Notes: a model not told the origin generated them from the sequence alone. A stretch of 15,123 bases of DNA from Fen-1077 sp050014355 (GCA_050014355.1 JBEKDL010000049.1:1-15123), one strand, 5' to 3'. Positions 6,493 through 13,351 are shown, counted from the first letter of the stretch. Translations and numbers: made by a program.

Positions 6493-7058
6493 TTTTGCTG
6501 ATAGACAACTACGATTCGTTTACCTATAACCTGGTGCAGTACCTGGGCGAACTGGGGCAGGAGCCCGTAGTCTACCGCAACGACGCCATCATGCTGGAGC
6601 AGATTGCTTCGCTAGCACCCAGTCACATTATCATTTCGCCCGGCCCGTGCACGCCGCTGGAAGCCGGCATTTCCAACGATGTCATCCGGCATTTCCGAGG
6701 CAAGATTCCCATCCTGGGTGTGTGCCTGGGGCACCAGTGCATCGGCTACGTTTACGGCGGGCTGGTCAGGCGCGCGGAGCTCCCCATGCACGGTAAAGAG
6801 TCCGTTATCTACCATGACGGCCGGACTATTTTCCGCGGCCTGCCTTCGCCGCTGGTGGGGGGACGCTATCATTCCCTCGTGATAGATGCCGCATCCGTGC
6901 CGGCAACTCTTGAAGTATCGGCGAAGACCGCGGACGGGGTGATTATGGGGGTGAGAGACCCTCAAAACGCCGTCGAAGGCGTGCAGTTCCACCCGGAGTC
7001 CATCATGACGCCGGAGGGACACCATATTTTGGCTAATTTTCTAAAGATGCATATTTAA
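6489..7058 (+). CDS. pabA: Aminodeoxychorismate synthase glutamine amidotransferase
   Basis: Class I glutamine amidotransferase of 189 residues that hydrolyses glutamine and channels ammonia to PabB. In many bacteria the same protein also serves TrpE. The catalytic triad is visible: Cys79 in GVCLGHQ, and His168 and Glu170 in FHPES. The oxyanion/PGP motif ISPGPCTP (49-56) and the N-terminal LLIDNYDSFTYNLVQYLG are typical of the TrpG/PabA group. Translation begins at GTG 6489, overlapping the pabB stop as GTGA, so the two subunits are translationally coupled. The family N-terminus MILLIDNYDSFTYN fixes this start. Its partner here is PabB, as shown by the neighbour's lysine motif. Since no trp genes are nearby, a shared role in tryptophan synthesis cannot be excluded. 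Confidence 0.92.
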   Translation: MILLIDNYDSFTYNLVQYLGELGQEPVVYRNDAIMLEQIASLAPSHIIISPGPCTPLEAGISNDVIRHFRGKIPILGVCLGHQCIGYVYGGLVRRAELPMHGKESVIYHDGRTIFRGLPSPLVGGRYHSLVIDAASVPATLEVSAKTADGVIMGVRDPQNAVEGVQFHPESIMTPEGHHILANFLKMHI

Positions 7059-7060
7059 GG

Positions 7061-7166
7061 AAGTCAAAACTCAAAGCTCAAAAGTCAAATCTACAATTAA
7101 AAAGTTAAAGCTGAACTTTTAAGTTTTACGTTATGGCTTTGACTTTTGACTTTTCACTTTTGAGTT
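7061..7166. repeat. Long AAGTCAAAA-type inverted repeat between pabA and pabC
   Basis: The left arm (7061-7090) is built of AAGTCAAAA / CTCAAAGCTC units. The right arm (7137-7166) is its near reverse complement, with about 24 of 30 positions pairing. Inside lies a second hairpin (AAAAGTT...AACTTTT). Transcribed, this forms a long A-U-rich stem covering most of the 125-bp gap between pabA and pabC. It has no T-tract typical of a terminator. It could set an mRNA processing boundary or be a small dispersed palindromic element. Confidence 0.65.
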
Positions 7167-7183
7167 GGCCGGGAGGACATAAG

Positions 7184-8062
7184 ATGAAAGAGTTAATCTA
7201 CCTGAATGGTTCGCTCGTGCCTCGCTCTAAAGCGCACCTGTCCATCTCCGACCACGGTTTCCTTTACGGCTACGGGCTGTTTGAGACGATGCGGGCATAC
7301 CGGGGGAAATTATTTTTATTGGACCGGCATATCAAGCGGCTGCTCGAGTCGGCGGAGGTTATCGGAATGGGGGAGAAGCTAGCTGGCCTAGACCTGGAGA
7401 GAATCTGCCGGGACACGTTGAAAGTAAATAAGCTTTCCGACGCCCGCGTGCGCCTGACGGTAACCAACGGCGCCTCGGACGCTTTGCCCTGGGTTGACGC
7501 CGGCGGCACGCCCACGGTGCTTGTTACCGCGCGGCCCTACACGCCTTTTTCGGCGCAGAAATATAACGAAGGCTTCAAAGCCGGTATCGCGTCGGTAAAA
7601 CGCACGCGGCAGTCCGTATTATCGAGCATGAAGTCGATTAACTACCTGCTGAACGTCATGGCGCGGATGGAAGCCGCCGCCAAGGGGATGGATGAAGCGC
7701 TCTTATTGAACGACGGGGGGTATATCGCGGAGGGGGGAGGAAGCAATGTCTTCTTTGTCGAGGGTGAAAAGCTGCTAACGCCTGCGTCTGACAGCGGCAT
7801 TATCCCGGGCGTCACGCGGGAGGTAATCATGGAAATGGCGGCGGGGATGGGCATAAGCGTCGAGGAAAGGGATATTGACCCCGGAGACCTGGGGCGCTTT
7901 AGCGAGGCTTTCATGACCAACGCCATGATTGAGGTGATGCCCCTGGTCGAGGTCAGGGATGAGGCGGGGCGGTTGATAACTATTGGCAACGGGAAGCCGG
8001 GCGTGGTCACGAAGAAACTGATGGCGGCTTACACGGAAAAGGTAGAAAAAGAGACCGTCTAA
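7184..8062 (+). CDS. pabC: Class IV aminotransferase-fold protein, probable aminodeoxychorismate lyase
   Basis: PLP enzyme of fold type IV, 292 residues. Lys150 in SSMKSINYLLNVMA is the probable Schiff-base lysine. ISDHGFLYGYGLFETMRAYRG (21-41), YIAEGGGSNVFFV and IIPGVTREVIMEMA are the other family blocks. Such sequences cover branched-chain transaminases, D-amino acid transaminases and 4-amino-4-deoxychorismate lyase (PabC). Its position behind pabB-pabA makes PabC, which splits aminodeoxychorismate into p-aminobenzoate and pyruvate, the best guess. The assignment is by context, and the local motif KS-x-N resembles transaminases as well. A separate BCAT candidate at 2050-2967 reduces the need for this one to be IlvE. 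The start at ATG 7184 follows GGGAGGACATAAG; the longer frame from 7133 runs through the inverted repeat and is rejected. The stop lies 2 bp from that of convergent argC. Confidence 0.82.
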   Translation: MKELIYLNGSLVPRSKAHLSISDHGFLYGYGLFETMRAYRGKLFLLDRHIKRLLESAEVIGMGEKLAGLDLERICRDTLKVNKLSDARVRLTVTNGASDALPWVDAGGTPTVLVTARPYTPFSAQKYNEGFKAGIASVKRTRQSVLSSMKSINYLLNVMARMEAAAKGMDEALLLNDGGYIAEGGGSNVFFVEGEKLLTPASDSGIIPGVTREVIMEMAAGMGISVEERDIDPGDLGRFSEAFMTNAMIEVMPLVEVRDEAGRLITIGNGKPGVVTKKLMAAYTEKVEKETV

Positions 8063-8064
8063 GT

Positions 8065-9024
8065 TTAAACCGCAACAGCTTCCAACCCGGTGGTCTCCGG
8101 CAGGCCCAGCACGATATTCATATTCTGGATGGCTGCGCCGGAAGCTCCTTTGCCCAGGTTGTCAAACCGTGAGGAAAGCAAAATCCTTTCCTTGTTCCCG
8201 AAAACGAAAATATCAAGATTATTTGTGCCGTTACAGTCTGAAAAGGTCATAAAGCCGTTCTTCAGGAAATCGTCCGGGGGGTAGGGCATTACTTTAACGA
8301 ACTGTTCCCCGGCATAGTACTCCGCTAATACCGCCCGGATATCCGCGGCGGAAAGTCCCTTCTTCAGGTAGCTCACCACGAGCGGGATGGAGATAATTTC
8401 TCCGTTATACACATTAACCACGGTAGGGGCGAAAATGGGCGGCCGGGCCAAACCGGCATATTTGGTCATTTCAGGAATGTGTTTGTGATTTAACGCGAGC
8501 GAATACGAGCGGGGGTTTTTGATGTAGTCCGGTGCGCCCCGGCTCTCATAATCGGCAATCATGGCTTTACCGCCGCCGCTGTACCCTGATATAGCGTGGC
8601 AGGTAACCGGATAGTCCGGCGCGACGATACCTTGAGCTACCAGCGGGTAAAGCATCAGCACAAATCCGGTAGCATGGCAGCCGGGCACGGTAATTCTCCA
8701 GGAATGTTTAATCAGGGCCCTTTGTTCTTTCTTAAGCTCGGGGAGACCGTAGACCCAACCTTCCTCCACGCGGTGAGCGGACGAGCCGTCTATCACGCGC
8801 AGCGAGCTGTTTGTTATCAAACTGACGGATTCGCGCGCGGCATCATCCGGCAGGCAAAGAAAAACGATATCCGCTTCGTTTATCAGCTTTTTCCTGGTTA
8901 CTGCGTCTTTGCGCTTTTCCGCGGGTATCTCGATAACTTCAATATCACTTCTTCCGGCCAACCGCTCTCGTATTTTCAGACCGGTAGTGCCGTGCTGGCC
9001 GTCAACAAAAACTGCTTTTTTCAC
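8065..9024 (-). CDS. argC: N-acetyl-gamma-glutamyl-phosphate reductase, type 2
   Basis: NADPH-dependent reductase that turns N-acetylglutamyl phosphate into the semialdehyde, the third step of arginine (ornithine) synthesis in the cytoplasm. The protein has 319 residues. Its N-terminal nucleotide-binding fold begins KKAVFVDGQHGTTGLKI, with the short HGTTG loop of the type 2 subfamily. DIVFLCLPDDAA and VIDGSSAHR follow, and the catalytic Cys116 lies in VPGCHATGF. Further on are ISGYSGGGK, LNHKHIPEM (His) and NLGKGASGAAIQNMN near the C-terminus. I use the GTG at 9024, which has AAAGGA upstream and begins at the family N-terminus. The longer frame from 9102 would start upstream of or at the predicted transcription start, and its first 26 residues are proline-rich and unlike the family. 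No other arg gene is in the window. It is convergent with pabC. Confidence 0.92.
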   Translation of the reverse strand: MKKAVFVDGQHGTTGLKIRERLAGRSDIEVIEIPAEKRKDAVTRKKLINEADIVFLCLPDDAARESVSLITNSSLRVIDGSSAHRVEEGWVYGLPELKKEQRALIKHSWRITVPGCHATGFVLMLYPLVAQGIVAPDYPVTCHAISGYSGGGKAMIADYESRGAPDYIKNPRSYSLALNHKHIPEMTKYAGLARPPIFAPTVVNVYNGEIISIPLVVSYLKKGLSAADIRAVLAEYYAGEQFVKVMPYPPDDFLKNGFMTFSDCNGTNNLDIFVFGNKERILLSSRFDNLGKGASGAAIQNMNIVLGLPETTGLEAVAV

Positions 9025-9107
9025 GCTGCTATCCTTTGGTACGCCCGGTCGTGCCCGGTGCATGGATTCGGGCGGAGGTTGGTAGAGTCGGGGAAAAGCC
9101 AAACAGA

Positions 9108-9116
9108 ATTATAGCA
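9108..9116 (-). promoter_or_regulatory. Extended -10 promoter of argC
   Basis: On the minus strand TGCTATAAT is a perfect extended -10, with no recognisable -35. The predicted start is near 9101, giving a leader of about 77 bases before the GTG at 9024. This argues against the longer argC start at 9102. Confidence 0.6.
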
Positions 9117-9234
9117 TAAGAATAGTTATATTAGTACTGAAAACGTCCTGGGGCGAAAATAGGGGTACGAAAGACATTGCCCTGGTTTTCGGGTGTCTTT
9201 TAGATATAAAATTTTACTATTCAGGCACGAAAAT

Positions 9235-9247
9235 GTACGATTCGTAC
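9235..9247. promoter_or_regulatory. Palindromic operator candidate
   Basis: GTACGA-T-TCGTAC is a 6-bp-arm palindrome, 11 bp upstream of the -35 element of the small zinc-ribbon gene. Related half-sites lie just upstream (GTACGAAA near 9165 and GCACGAAA near 9226), so it may be a regulator binding array. There is no identified regulator. Confidence 0.4.
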
Positions 9248-9258
9248 GTGGTTTCCTC

Positions 9259-9288
9259 TTGACATCGAGCGTGAGAATGGTTTATTGT
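9259..9288 (+). promoter_or_regulatory. Promoter of the small zinc-ribbon gene
   Basis: A perfect TTGACA lies at 9259-9264, with TATTGT at 9283-9288 and an 18-bp spacer. The transcript would start near 9295, about 25 bases before the ATG at 9320, and includes a strong GGAAGGAGGAG ribosome site. Confidence 0.7.
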
Positions 9289-9319
9289 ATATTACGATTG
9301 CTTTTAGGAAGGAGGAGAC

Positions 9320-9460
9320 ATGCAAGCATATTGTGTAAAGTGCCGCTCCAAGAAAGAAATGAGCAGTGCAAAAGCCATTACCATGAAGAATGGCAAGCCG
9401 GCTACCCAGGGTGTCTGCCCGTCCTGTGGCACCAAGATGTTCAGAATCGGCAAGAAATAA
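9320..9460 (+). CDS. Small two-CxxC protein, DUF5679 type, 46 aa
   Basis: A 46-residue protein starting MQAYCVKCRSKKEM and ending MFRIGKK. It has two CxxC pairs, Cys5/Cys8 (YCVKC) and Cys33/Cys36 (CPSCG), as in a compact zinc ribbon, around a central basic stretch (ITMKNGKPATQG). This matches the DUF5679 pattern as I recall it. The function is unknown; tiny zinc ribbons of this kind often contact nucleic acid or ribosomal components, but nothing here proves that. The gene is well supported. It has a TTGACA promoter, a very strong ribosome site (GGAGGAG, 4 bases before ATG) and a textbook terminator starting 28 bp after its stop, so it is a self-contained, probably highly expressed monocistronic unit between argC and the aldolase gene. 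Confidence 0.88.
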   Translation: MQAYCVKCRSKKEMSSAKAITMKNGKPATQGVCPSCGTKMFRIGKK

Positions 9461-9487
9461 AAGCCATATTCAAGGGATGTTGATGAT

Positions 9488-9530
9488 AGGCTGGATATTT
9501 CCTCCGCGGGAGTATCCAGCCTTTTATTTT
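9488..9530 (+). terminator. Intrinsic terminator of the DUF5679-type gene
   Basis: A 10-bp perfect stem (AGGCTGGATA at 9488-9497 with TATCCAGCCT at 9513-9522) is topped by an inner CTCC-GCG-GGAG hairpin and followed by TTTTATTTT. There is no T-tract on the minus-strand side, so it is directional for the plus strand. Confidence 0.9.
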
Positions 9531-9551
9531 GATTGAAACAGGAGAAAGCCG

Positions 9552-10838
9552 CTATTTATTGGCTGGTTTGTTGATGTGTTTATCTACCAGTTTAACGGTA
9601 TTGGTGACGTTAAGCTTATGGAAAATTAGCGAGAAACGCTCTTCCAGTTCCTGCATTATCTGCCGGTTGATGTCCTCCGGCAGGCGCCAGAGCTCCTTCT
9701 TAAAATCGCCGAAGGCTTTCTTGCGCGTCTTGTAAAGGAACTGCTCTTCAGTTTCCCCGGTTTTTCGTTCGTCGTTGCAGGCGGTATCCAGGTGGCGGTT
9801 TATCCGTTCCAGCAGCTCTTTGGGGAAATGGGAACTATCGTAAATGATGTTCTGGAACCCCGTGGCCAGGTGAACCTCGAGAGTATCTACCTTCGGGAAC
9901 ATATCGAAGGCCTCATCCGGCAGGGTTGAGGCGCCGTGCTGTACCGCCCCGCCCAGCCCGTATTCCTTCCGGGCCATGTTCGATAACTCTTTAAGGGTCT
10001 CGAACGCGATGCTGACCTTCGCGATTGAACCGTCCGGCAGGACGACGCCGCCGTGAGACGTCCCGGTCTGCACACTGATTTTAGATATCCCTTTGACGCT
10101 CTCCGGCAGCTGGCGGAGATACCCGTCCATAAACGCCTTCAGGTCGCCCACCGTGCTGTTGCCCTTGCCTATTTCACCGATTTCACCGCCGACGGATATA
10201 GTCACGCCTTCCGGTTGGATGGAGCGGATGTAGCGGGTCATTTCTGCGGTGACCTGCGAGTTCTTTTCCTGCTGTTCCGTAAGGTCGGTCTTGCTGATAT
10301 CCACCAGTGTAGAAGCATCGATATCGATATTATAGAAACCGGCTTCTACCGAATCCTTGATGAGTTTTTTAATATCGTTAAGCTCTGCCGCGGGGTTCTC
10401 GCGGTACATGGCCCGCCTGACCTGGTAATGGTCTCCCTGGATGAAGACCGCCCGCTTAAACCCTTCTTTCACCGCGGCGGCGAGGACGCACGTGGCATAT
10501 TCTGCGGGGGATTGGTCGGTATAGCCGATTTCAGAGCGGGCGATTTCAAAGATAAAAGGGCCGACGTTATCTTTCATAGCCGCCCGGATTACCGCCCTGG
10601 CCACGTCATAGGTAATGCCGCGGATATTGATGGCGGGCACAGTGAGGCCGTGAAACTTACCTTTGCCGGCGGCCTCGTAAAGGCCCTGGATGCTGGCCGG
10701 GAAAATACCCTGCGCAAGGGCGGTCTCACGTATTAGTCGGCGCTGTTTGTCCTTCGTTGCGGCGTCCGCCCCGAAGACGGCCTGTTCTATTAAGTTATCG
10801 ATGTTAGAATTTTCTCTGGCTTTTTTTTGCTCTGGCAC
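9552..10838 (-). CDS. fba: Class II fructose-bisphosphate aldolase family protein
   Basis: Zinc-dependent aldolase-fold protein expected to interconvert fructose 1,6-bisphosphate with dihydroxyacetone phosphate and glyceraldehyde 3-phosphate. At 428 residues it is longer than the usual class II enzyme (about 280-360), with extra N- and C-terminal helices. Active-site counterparts are all visible: Asp136-His137 in IQGDHYQ, IDIDAS (171-176), Glu219 in GGEIGEIG, His262 in GTSHGG, and His301 in VQHGAST. These fit the catalytic Asp and the metal-binding His/Glu residues of the family. I chose GTG 10838 because GGGGAGAGG lies 5 bases upstream of it; an ATG 15 bases earlier overlaps that ribosome site. 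The start lies 35 bp inside the end of pfk, so the two are co-transcribed and probably coupled. Related aldolases act on tagatose or other phosphosugars, so the substrate is inferred from the pfk partner. Confidence 0.85.
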   Translation of the reverse strand: MPEQKKARENSNIDNLIEQAVFGADAATKDKQRRLIRETALAQGIFPASIQGLYEAAGKGKFHGLTVPAINIRGITYDVARAVIRAAMKDNVGPFIFEIARSEIGYTDQSPAEYATCVLAAAVKEGFKRAVFIQGDHYQVRRAMYRENPAAELNDIKKLIKDSVEAGFYNIDIDASTLVDISKTDLTEQQEKNSQVTAEMTRYIRSIQPEGVTISVGGEIGEIGKGNSTVGDLKAFMDGYLRQLPESVKGISKISVQTGTSHGGVVLPDGSIAKVSIAFETLKELSNMARKEYGLGGAVQHGASTLPDEAFDMFPKVDTLEVHLATGFQNIIYDSSHFPKELLERINRHLDTACNDERKTGETEEQFLYKTRKKAFGDFKKELWRLPEDINRQIMQELEERFSLIFHKLNVTNTVKLVDKHINKPANK

Positions 10839-11967
10839 TTTTCCTCTCCCCATTTAAAATTGTGCGGCGTCCATTATATCTATCGGAGTCATACTGCGTA
10901 GCGGCATCGACCCTGCTAAGACGCCCGTAGATTTTTTCCAGTGGGCAATAAGAAATACTGCCGTTCTGGACGCACACCATGTTGCCAAATTTTTTATTGA
11001 CGACGAGGTCGACGGCGGCGATACCGAAGTATCTTCCCATGCGGCGGTCGTAAGCGCATGGGGCGCCGCCGCGCTGCAGGTGGCTTAATACGACACTGCG
11101 GGTTTCCAGCCTGGTGCCTTCTTCTATCTGGTGGGCTAAAACCTCGCCGATGCCTCCCAGGGCTTTATGCCCGAAGCTGTCCACCCCTTCTTTTCTAACG
11201 ACTTCCGTCCCGCCAGCCTGTTTGGCACCCTCGGCGACGACGATAATTTCATAGCGGGTGCCGGCCCTTCTCGCTTCAATGATGAGTTCGTTCATTCTGT
11301 CCGGAGAGAAATCATATTCCGGGATTAAAATGATATACGCTCCGCAGGCCTCACCGCCCTCCAGCGCCAGCCAGCCGGCCTCCCGACCCATCGTTTCGAC
11401 GACGAATATCCGCTTGTGAGAGCCGGCGGTCGTCCGCAGACGGTCCACCTCTTCCACGATGACATTCAGGGCGGTCTCATACCCCAGCGTATAGTCGGTC
11501 TCGGGCAGGTCTTTATCGATTGTCTTGGGAATGCCGATAACGTTGACGCCTTCCCTCGCCAGCCGGGTGGCGATAGCCAGCGTGCCGTCACCGCCGATGG
11601 CTATCACGGCTTCCAGACCGAGTCTTTCGATGTTTTCAATCACCTGTTTGGAGCATTCGTTCTTGGGGTCGTACGGGCTGAAACGTGAAGTGCCCAGCAT
11701 CGTCCCGCCGTACCTGTCCCACGTGCGGACGATTTCCGGGTTCAACTGGGAAATATGGCCCTCGGTATCCGGGCTGGCCAGGTCGACGCTGGTTAGCCCT
11801 TTCCACCCATCCCTTATACCGAGGACCTCATAGCGTATGCCGCGTTCCCATTCCAGGGTCTCGTCCATGGCTGTCTTAACCACCCATTTCAGGGCAGGGT
11901 TCAGTCCGGCGCAATCGCCGCCGCCGGTCAGTACGCCTATCCTGCTTTTTCTAATAGGAGTAATCAA
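10804..11967 (-). CDS. pfkA: 6-phosphofructokinase
   Basis: Phosphorylates fructose 6-phosphate to the 1,6-bisphosphate, the committed step of glycolysis. It has 387 residues in the PfkA fold: the N-terminal phosphate loop GVLTGGGDCAGLN (11-23), GGDGT (125-129), PKTIDKD (147-153) with the catalytic Asp151, and METMGREAGW-type binding segment around 191-199 (ETMGREAGW). At the position that separates donors, Gly128 follows GGD, as in ATP enzymes; pyrophosphate enzymes have Asp there. Lys148 replaces the glycine found in the classical bacterial enzyme. The Gly/Lys pair is known from the long, group III-like PFKs (Streptomyces type), so ATP is the more likely donor, but pyrophosphate is not excluded. 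A consensus promoter lies directly upstream. The gene overlaps fba by 35 bp. Confidence 0.92.
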   Translation of the reverse strand: MITPIRKSRIGVLTGGGDCAGLNPALKWVVKTAMDETLEWERGIRYEVLGIRDGWKGLTSVDLASPDTEGHISQLNPEIVRTWDRYGGTMLGTSRFSPYDPKNECSKQVIENIERLGLEAVIAIGGDGTLAIATRLAREGVNVIGIPKTIDKDLPETDYTLGYETALNVIVEEVDRLRTTAGSHKRIFVVETMGREAGWLALEGGEACGAYIILIPEYDFSPDRMNELIIEARRAGTRYEIIVVAEGAKQAGGTEVVRKEGVDSFGHKALGGIGEVLAHQIEEGTRLETRSVVLSHLQRGGAPCAYDRRMGRYFGIAAVDLVVNKKFGNMVCVQNGSISYCPLEKIYGRLSRVDAATQYDSDRYNGRRTILNGERKSARAKKSQRKF

Positions 11968-11976
11968 AACAGCACC

Positions 11977-12150
11977 TTAACTAAAATTATAGGATTAGCT
12001 TTACCACCTGTCAATGAATACGGTACAGGCATTCCAATCATAAGAGAGAAAGCAGAGAAAAGCAAGGGTGTCCGTACTGATTGCAGTTCAGGGATAGCTG
12101 GTATTGGGATAACGGCTGGACTTATTAAAAAAAAGGGAGTAAAATTTTAG
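11977..12150 (+). pseudogene. Possible gene remnant, no start codon
   Basis: The plus-strand frame running to the TAG at 12148 is open for over 50 codons and reads like protein in its 3' part (PPVNEYGTGIPIIREKAEK, then TDCSSGIAGIGITAGLIKKKG). No ATG, GTG or TTG start in a sensible place and no ribosome site is seen, and its 5' part overlaps the pfk promoter. I do not recognise the family. It could be the tail of a lost gene or chance. Confidence 0.25.
11986..12014 (-). promoter_or_regulatory. Consensus promoter of the pfk-fba operon
   Basis: On the minus strand TTGACA (12009-12014) and TATAAT (11986-11991) are separated by exactly 17 bp. All 12 consensus bases match at optimal spacing, the strongest promoter in the window. 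The start would be near 11979, leaving a leader of about 12 bases before the ATG that holds an AAGGTG ribosome site. Confidence 0.88.
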
Positions 12151-12209
12151 GGTAATGAGAGAGATACTGCTAATTCGACTATCCAGTCGTTTACGCAAAG
12201 GCGAGAATG

Positions 12210-12243
12210 AGAGCACCGGGCTCGCGAGGGCAGGTGCTCTTTT
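12210..12243 (+). terminator. Terminator-like hairpin in the SWIM-pyrF leader
   Basis: An 8-bp perfect stem (AGAGCACC at 12210-12217 with GGTGCTCT at 12233-12240) is followed by TTTT at 12240-12243. The loop contains the self-complementary CTCGCGAG. It stops only 18 bp before the start codon at 12261 and just before the GAGGAGG ribosome site. An alternative pairing of GCGAG (12201-12205) with CTCGC (12221-12225) would trap the left arm in a loop, as in an attenuator. It could equally terminate an upstream transcript. Confidence 0.6.
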
Positions 12244-12260
12244 AATTGAGGAGGTAACGG

Positions 12261-12527
12261 ATGCTAATGCAATCGAGTTTAATCGGTAAAATCGAAAAAG
12301 CCAAACGTTACGCCCAGGAAACCGAACGTGTTACCTTCAACACTTTATCCGTGAAATTCCGCGGTGAAAACGATACTTACGAGACCGAATATAAGGACGG
12401 CAAGTGGCACTGCACCTGCCGCTTTTTCTCACAGTGGGGGCTTTGCTGTCATACCATGGCCATGGAAAAAATCCTCGCCACCATGCTCCCTTCGGAAGCT
12501 CTGACCTCGCCGATGAGCAAAGCATGA
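12261..12527 (+). CDS. Small SWIM zinc-finger protein
   Basis: An 88-residue protein consisting of little more than a SWIM domain. An N-terminal helix (KIEKAKRYAQETERV, 10-24) is followed by a beta-rich part (NTLSVKFRGENDTYETEYKDGKWHC) and the zinc motif CxCx8CxH: Cys51, Cys53, Cys62 and His64 (HCTCRFFSQWGLCCH). SWIM fingers bind DNA or proteins in transposases, SWI2/SNF2 proteins and plant MuDR/FAR1 factors. Stand-alone bacterial ones have no settled function. The start has a strong GAGGAGG ribosome site. The stop overlaps the pyrF start as ATGA, so translation of pyrF is probably coupled to it. The hairpin just upstream may control both. A structural or regulatory link to pyrimidine synthesis is only an inference from this arrangement. 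Confidence 0.88.
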   Translation: MLMQSSLIGKIEKAKRYAQETERVTFNTLSVKFRGENDTYETEYKDGKWHCTCRFFSQWGLCCHTMAMEKILATMLPSEALTSPMSKA

Positions 12528-13342
12528 ACTTTATCGAAAAACTGGCGCGAGCCAGCCGGAAAAACCGGAGCCTGCTCTGCGTGGGGCTGGACACTGACCC
12601 GGCGCTGTTGCCGGCAGGCACAGGGATTTTCGAGTTCAACAGGGCGATTATCGATGCTACCGCCGACCTCGTCTGCGCTTACAAGCCGAATATCGCTTTC
12701 TATGAAGCCCAGGGAAATCCCGGCCTGGAAGCCCTGAAGCGTACCCGGGAATATATCGGCGATGAGATTCCGGTTATCATCGATGCCAAGCGCGGCGATA
12801 TCGGCAATACGGCCGGCGCTTATGCCCGCAGCCTTTTCGACTACTATAACTTCGATGCCACGACGGCCAGCCCTTACCTCGGCTTCGACTCCCTGGAGCC
12901 GTTTATTAATTACCGGGAACGCGGTGTTTTTATCCTCTGCCGCACCTCCAACCCTGGCGCGATGGACTTTCAATCGCTTTCCTGCAAGGTCGGGAATGGA
13001 CACAAGATGCTCTTTGAAATCGTCGCGGAGAAGGTCAACGGCTGGAACAAGCACGGCAACCTGGGACTGGTGGTGGGGGCCACCTATCCGGAAGAACTGA
13101 AGCTCATCCGCGAGCGGTATCCGGAGATGCCTCTCCTGCTGCCCGGGGTAGGCGCGCAGGGTGGCGAGCTTTCCCTGGCGGTCAAGTACGGCGTCGATGC
13201 CGGCCGGCAGAGGACGATTATCAACTCTTCACGCCAGATATTGTACGCCTCGAAGGGGAAAGATTTTGCCGCGGCGGCACGGAAAGCAGCCCTGGAAATA
13301 CGCGATAGGATTAATGATTTTCTGACCGGGTCTGCTTCGTAA
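12524..13342 (+). CDS. pyrF: Orotidine 5'-phosphate decarboxylase, type 2
   Basis: Removes CO2 from orotidine 5'-phosphate to give UMP, the last step of de novo pyrimidine synthesis in the cytoplasm. The 272-residue length and motifs fit the longer subfamily 2. Visible are LCVGLDTDP (18-26), AYKPNIAFYE, the catalytic array DAKRGDIGNT with Asp87, Lys89 and Asp92, TASPYLGFDSLEPF, LCRTSNPGA, VVGATYPEEL and LLPGVGAQGG near the phosphate site, ending INSSRQILYAS. The start is the ATG at 12524, overlapping the SWIM gene stop as ATGA. The upstream in-frame ATG at 12404 would put 40 unrelated residues in front and lies within the SWIM gene. No independent ribosome site is obvious, which fits translational coupling. 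No other pyr genes are nearby. Confidence 0.95.
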   Translation: MNFIEKLARASRKNRSLLCVGLDTDPALLPAGTGIFEFNRAIIDATADLVCAYKPNIAFYEAQGNPGLEALKRTREYIGDEIPVIIDAKRGDIGNTAGAYARSLFDYYNFDATTASPYLGFDSLEPFINYRERGVFILCRTSNPGAMDFQSLSCKVGNGHKMLFEIVAEKVNGWNKHGNLGLVVGATYPEELKLIRERYPEMPLLLPGVGAQGGELSLAVKYGVDAGRQRTIINSSRQILYASKGKDFAAAARKAALEIRDRINDFLTGSAS

Positions 13343-13351
13343 AGACGTATC

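Noticed and set aside
9025..9102. Longer argC start adding 26 residues.
   Set aside because: It is at or before the predicted transcription start from the extended -10 at 9108-9116, and the extra residues are unlike ArgC.
12404..12523. Upstream in-frame pyrF start within the SWIM gene.
   Set aside because: The added 40 residues are an out-of-frame reading of the SWIM zinc motif; the ATGA overlap at 12524 gives the normal PyrF N-terminus.
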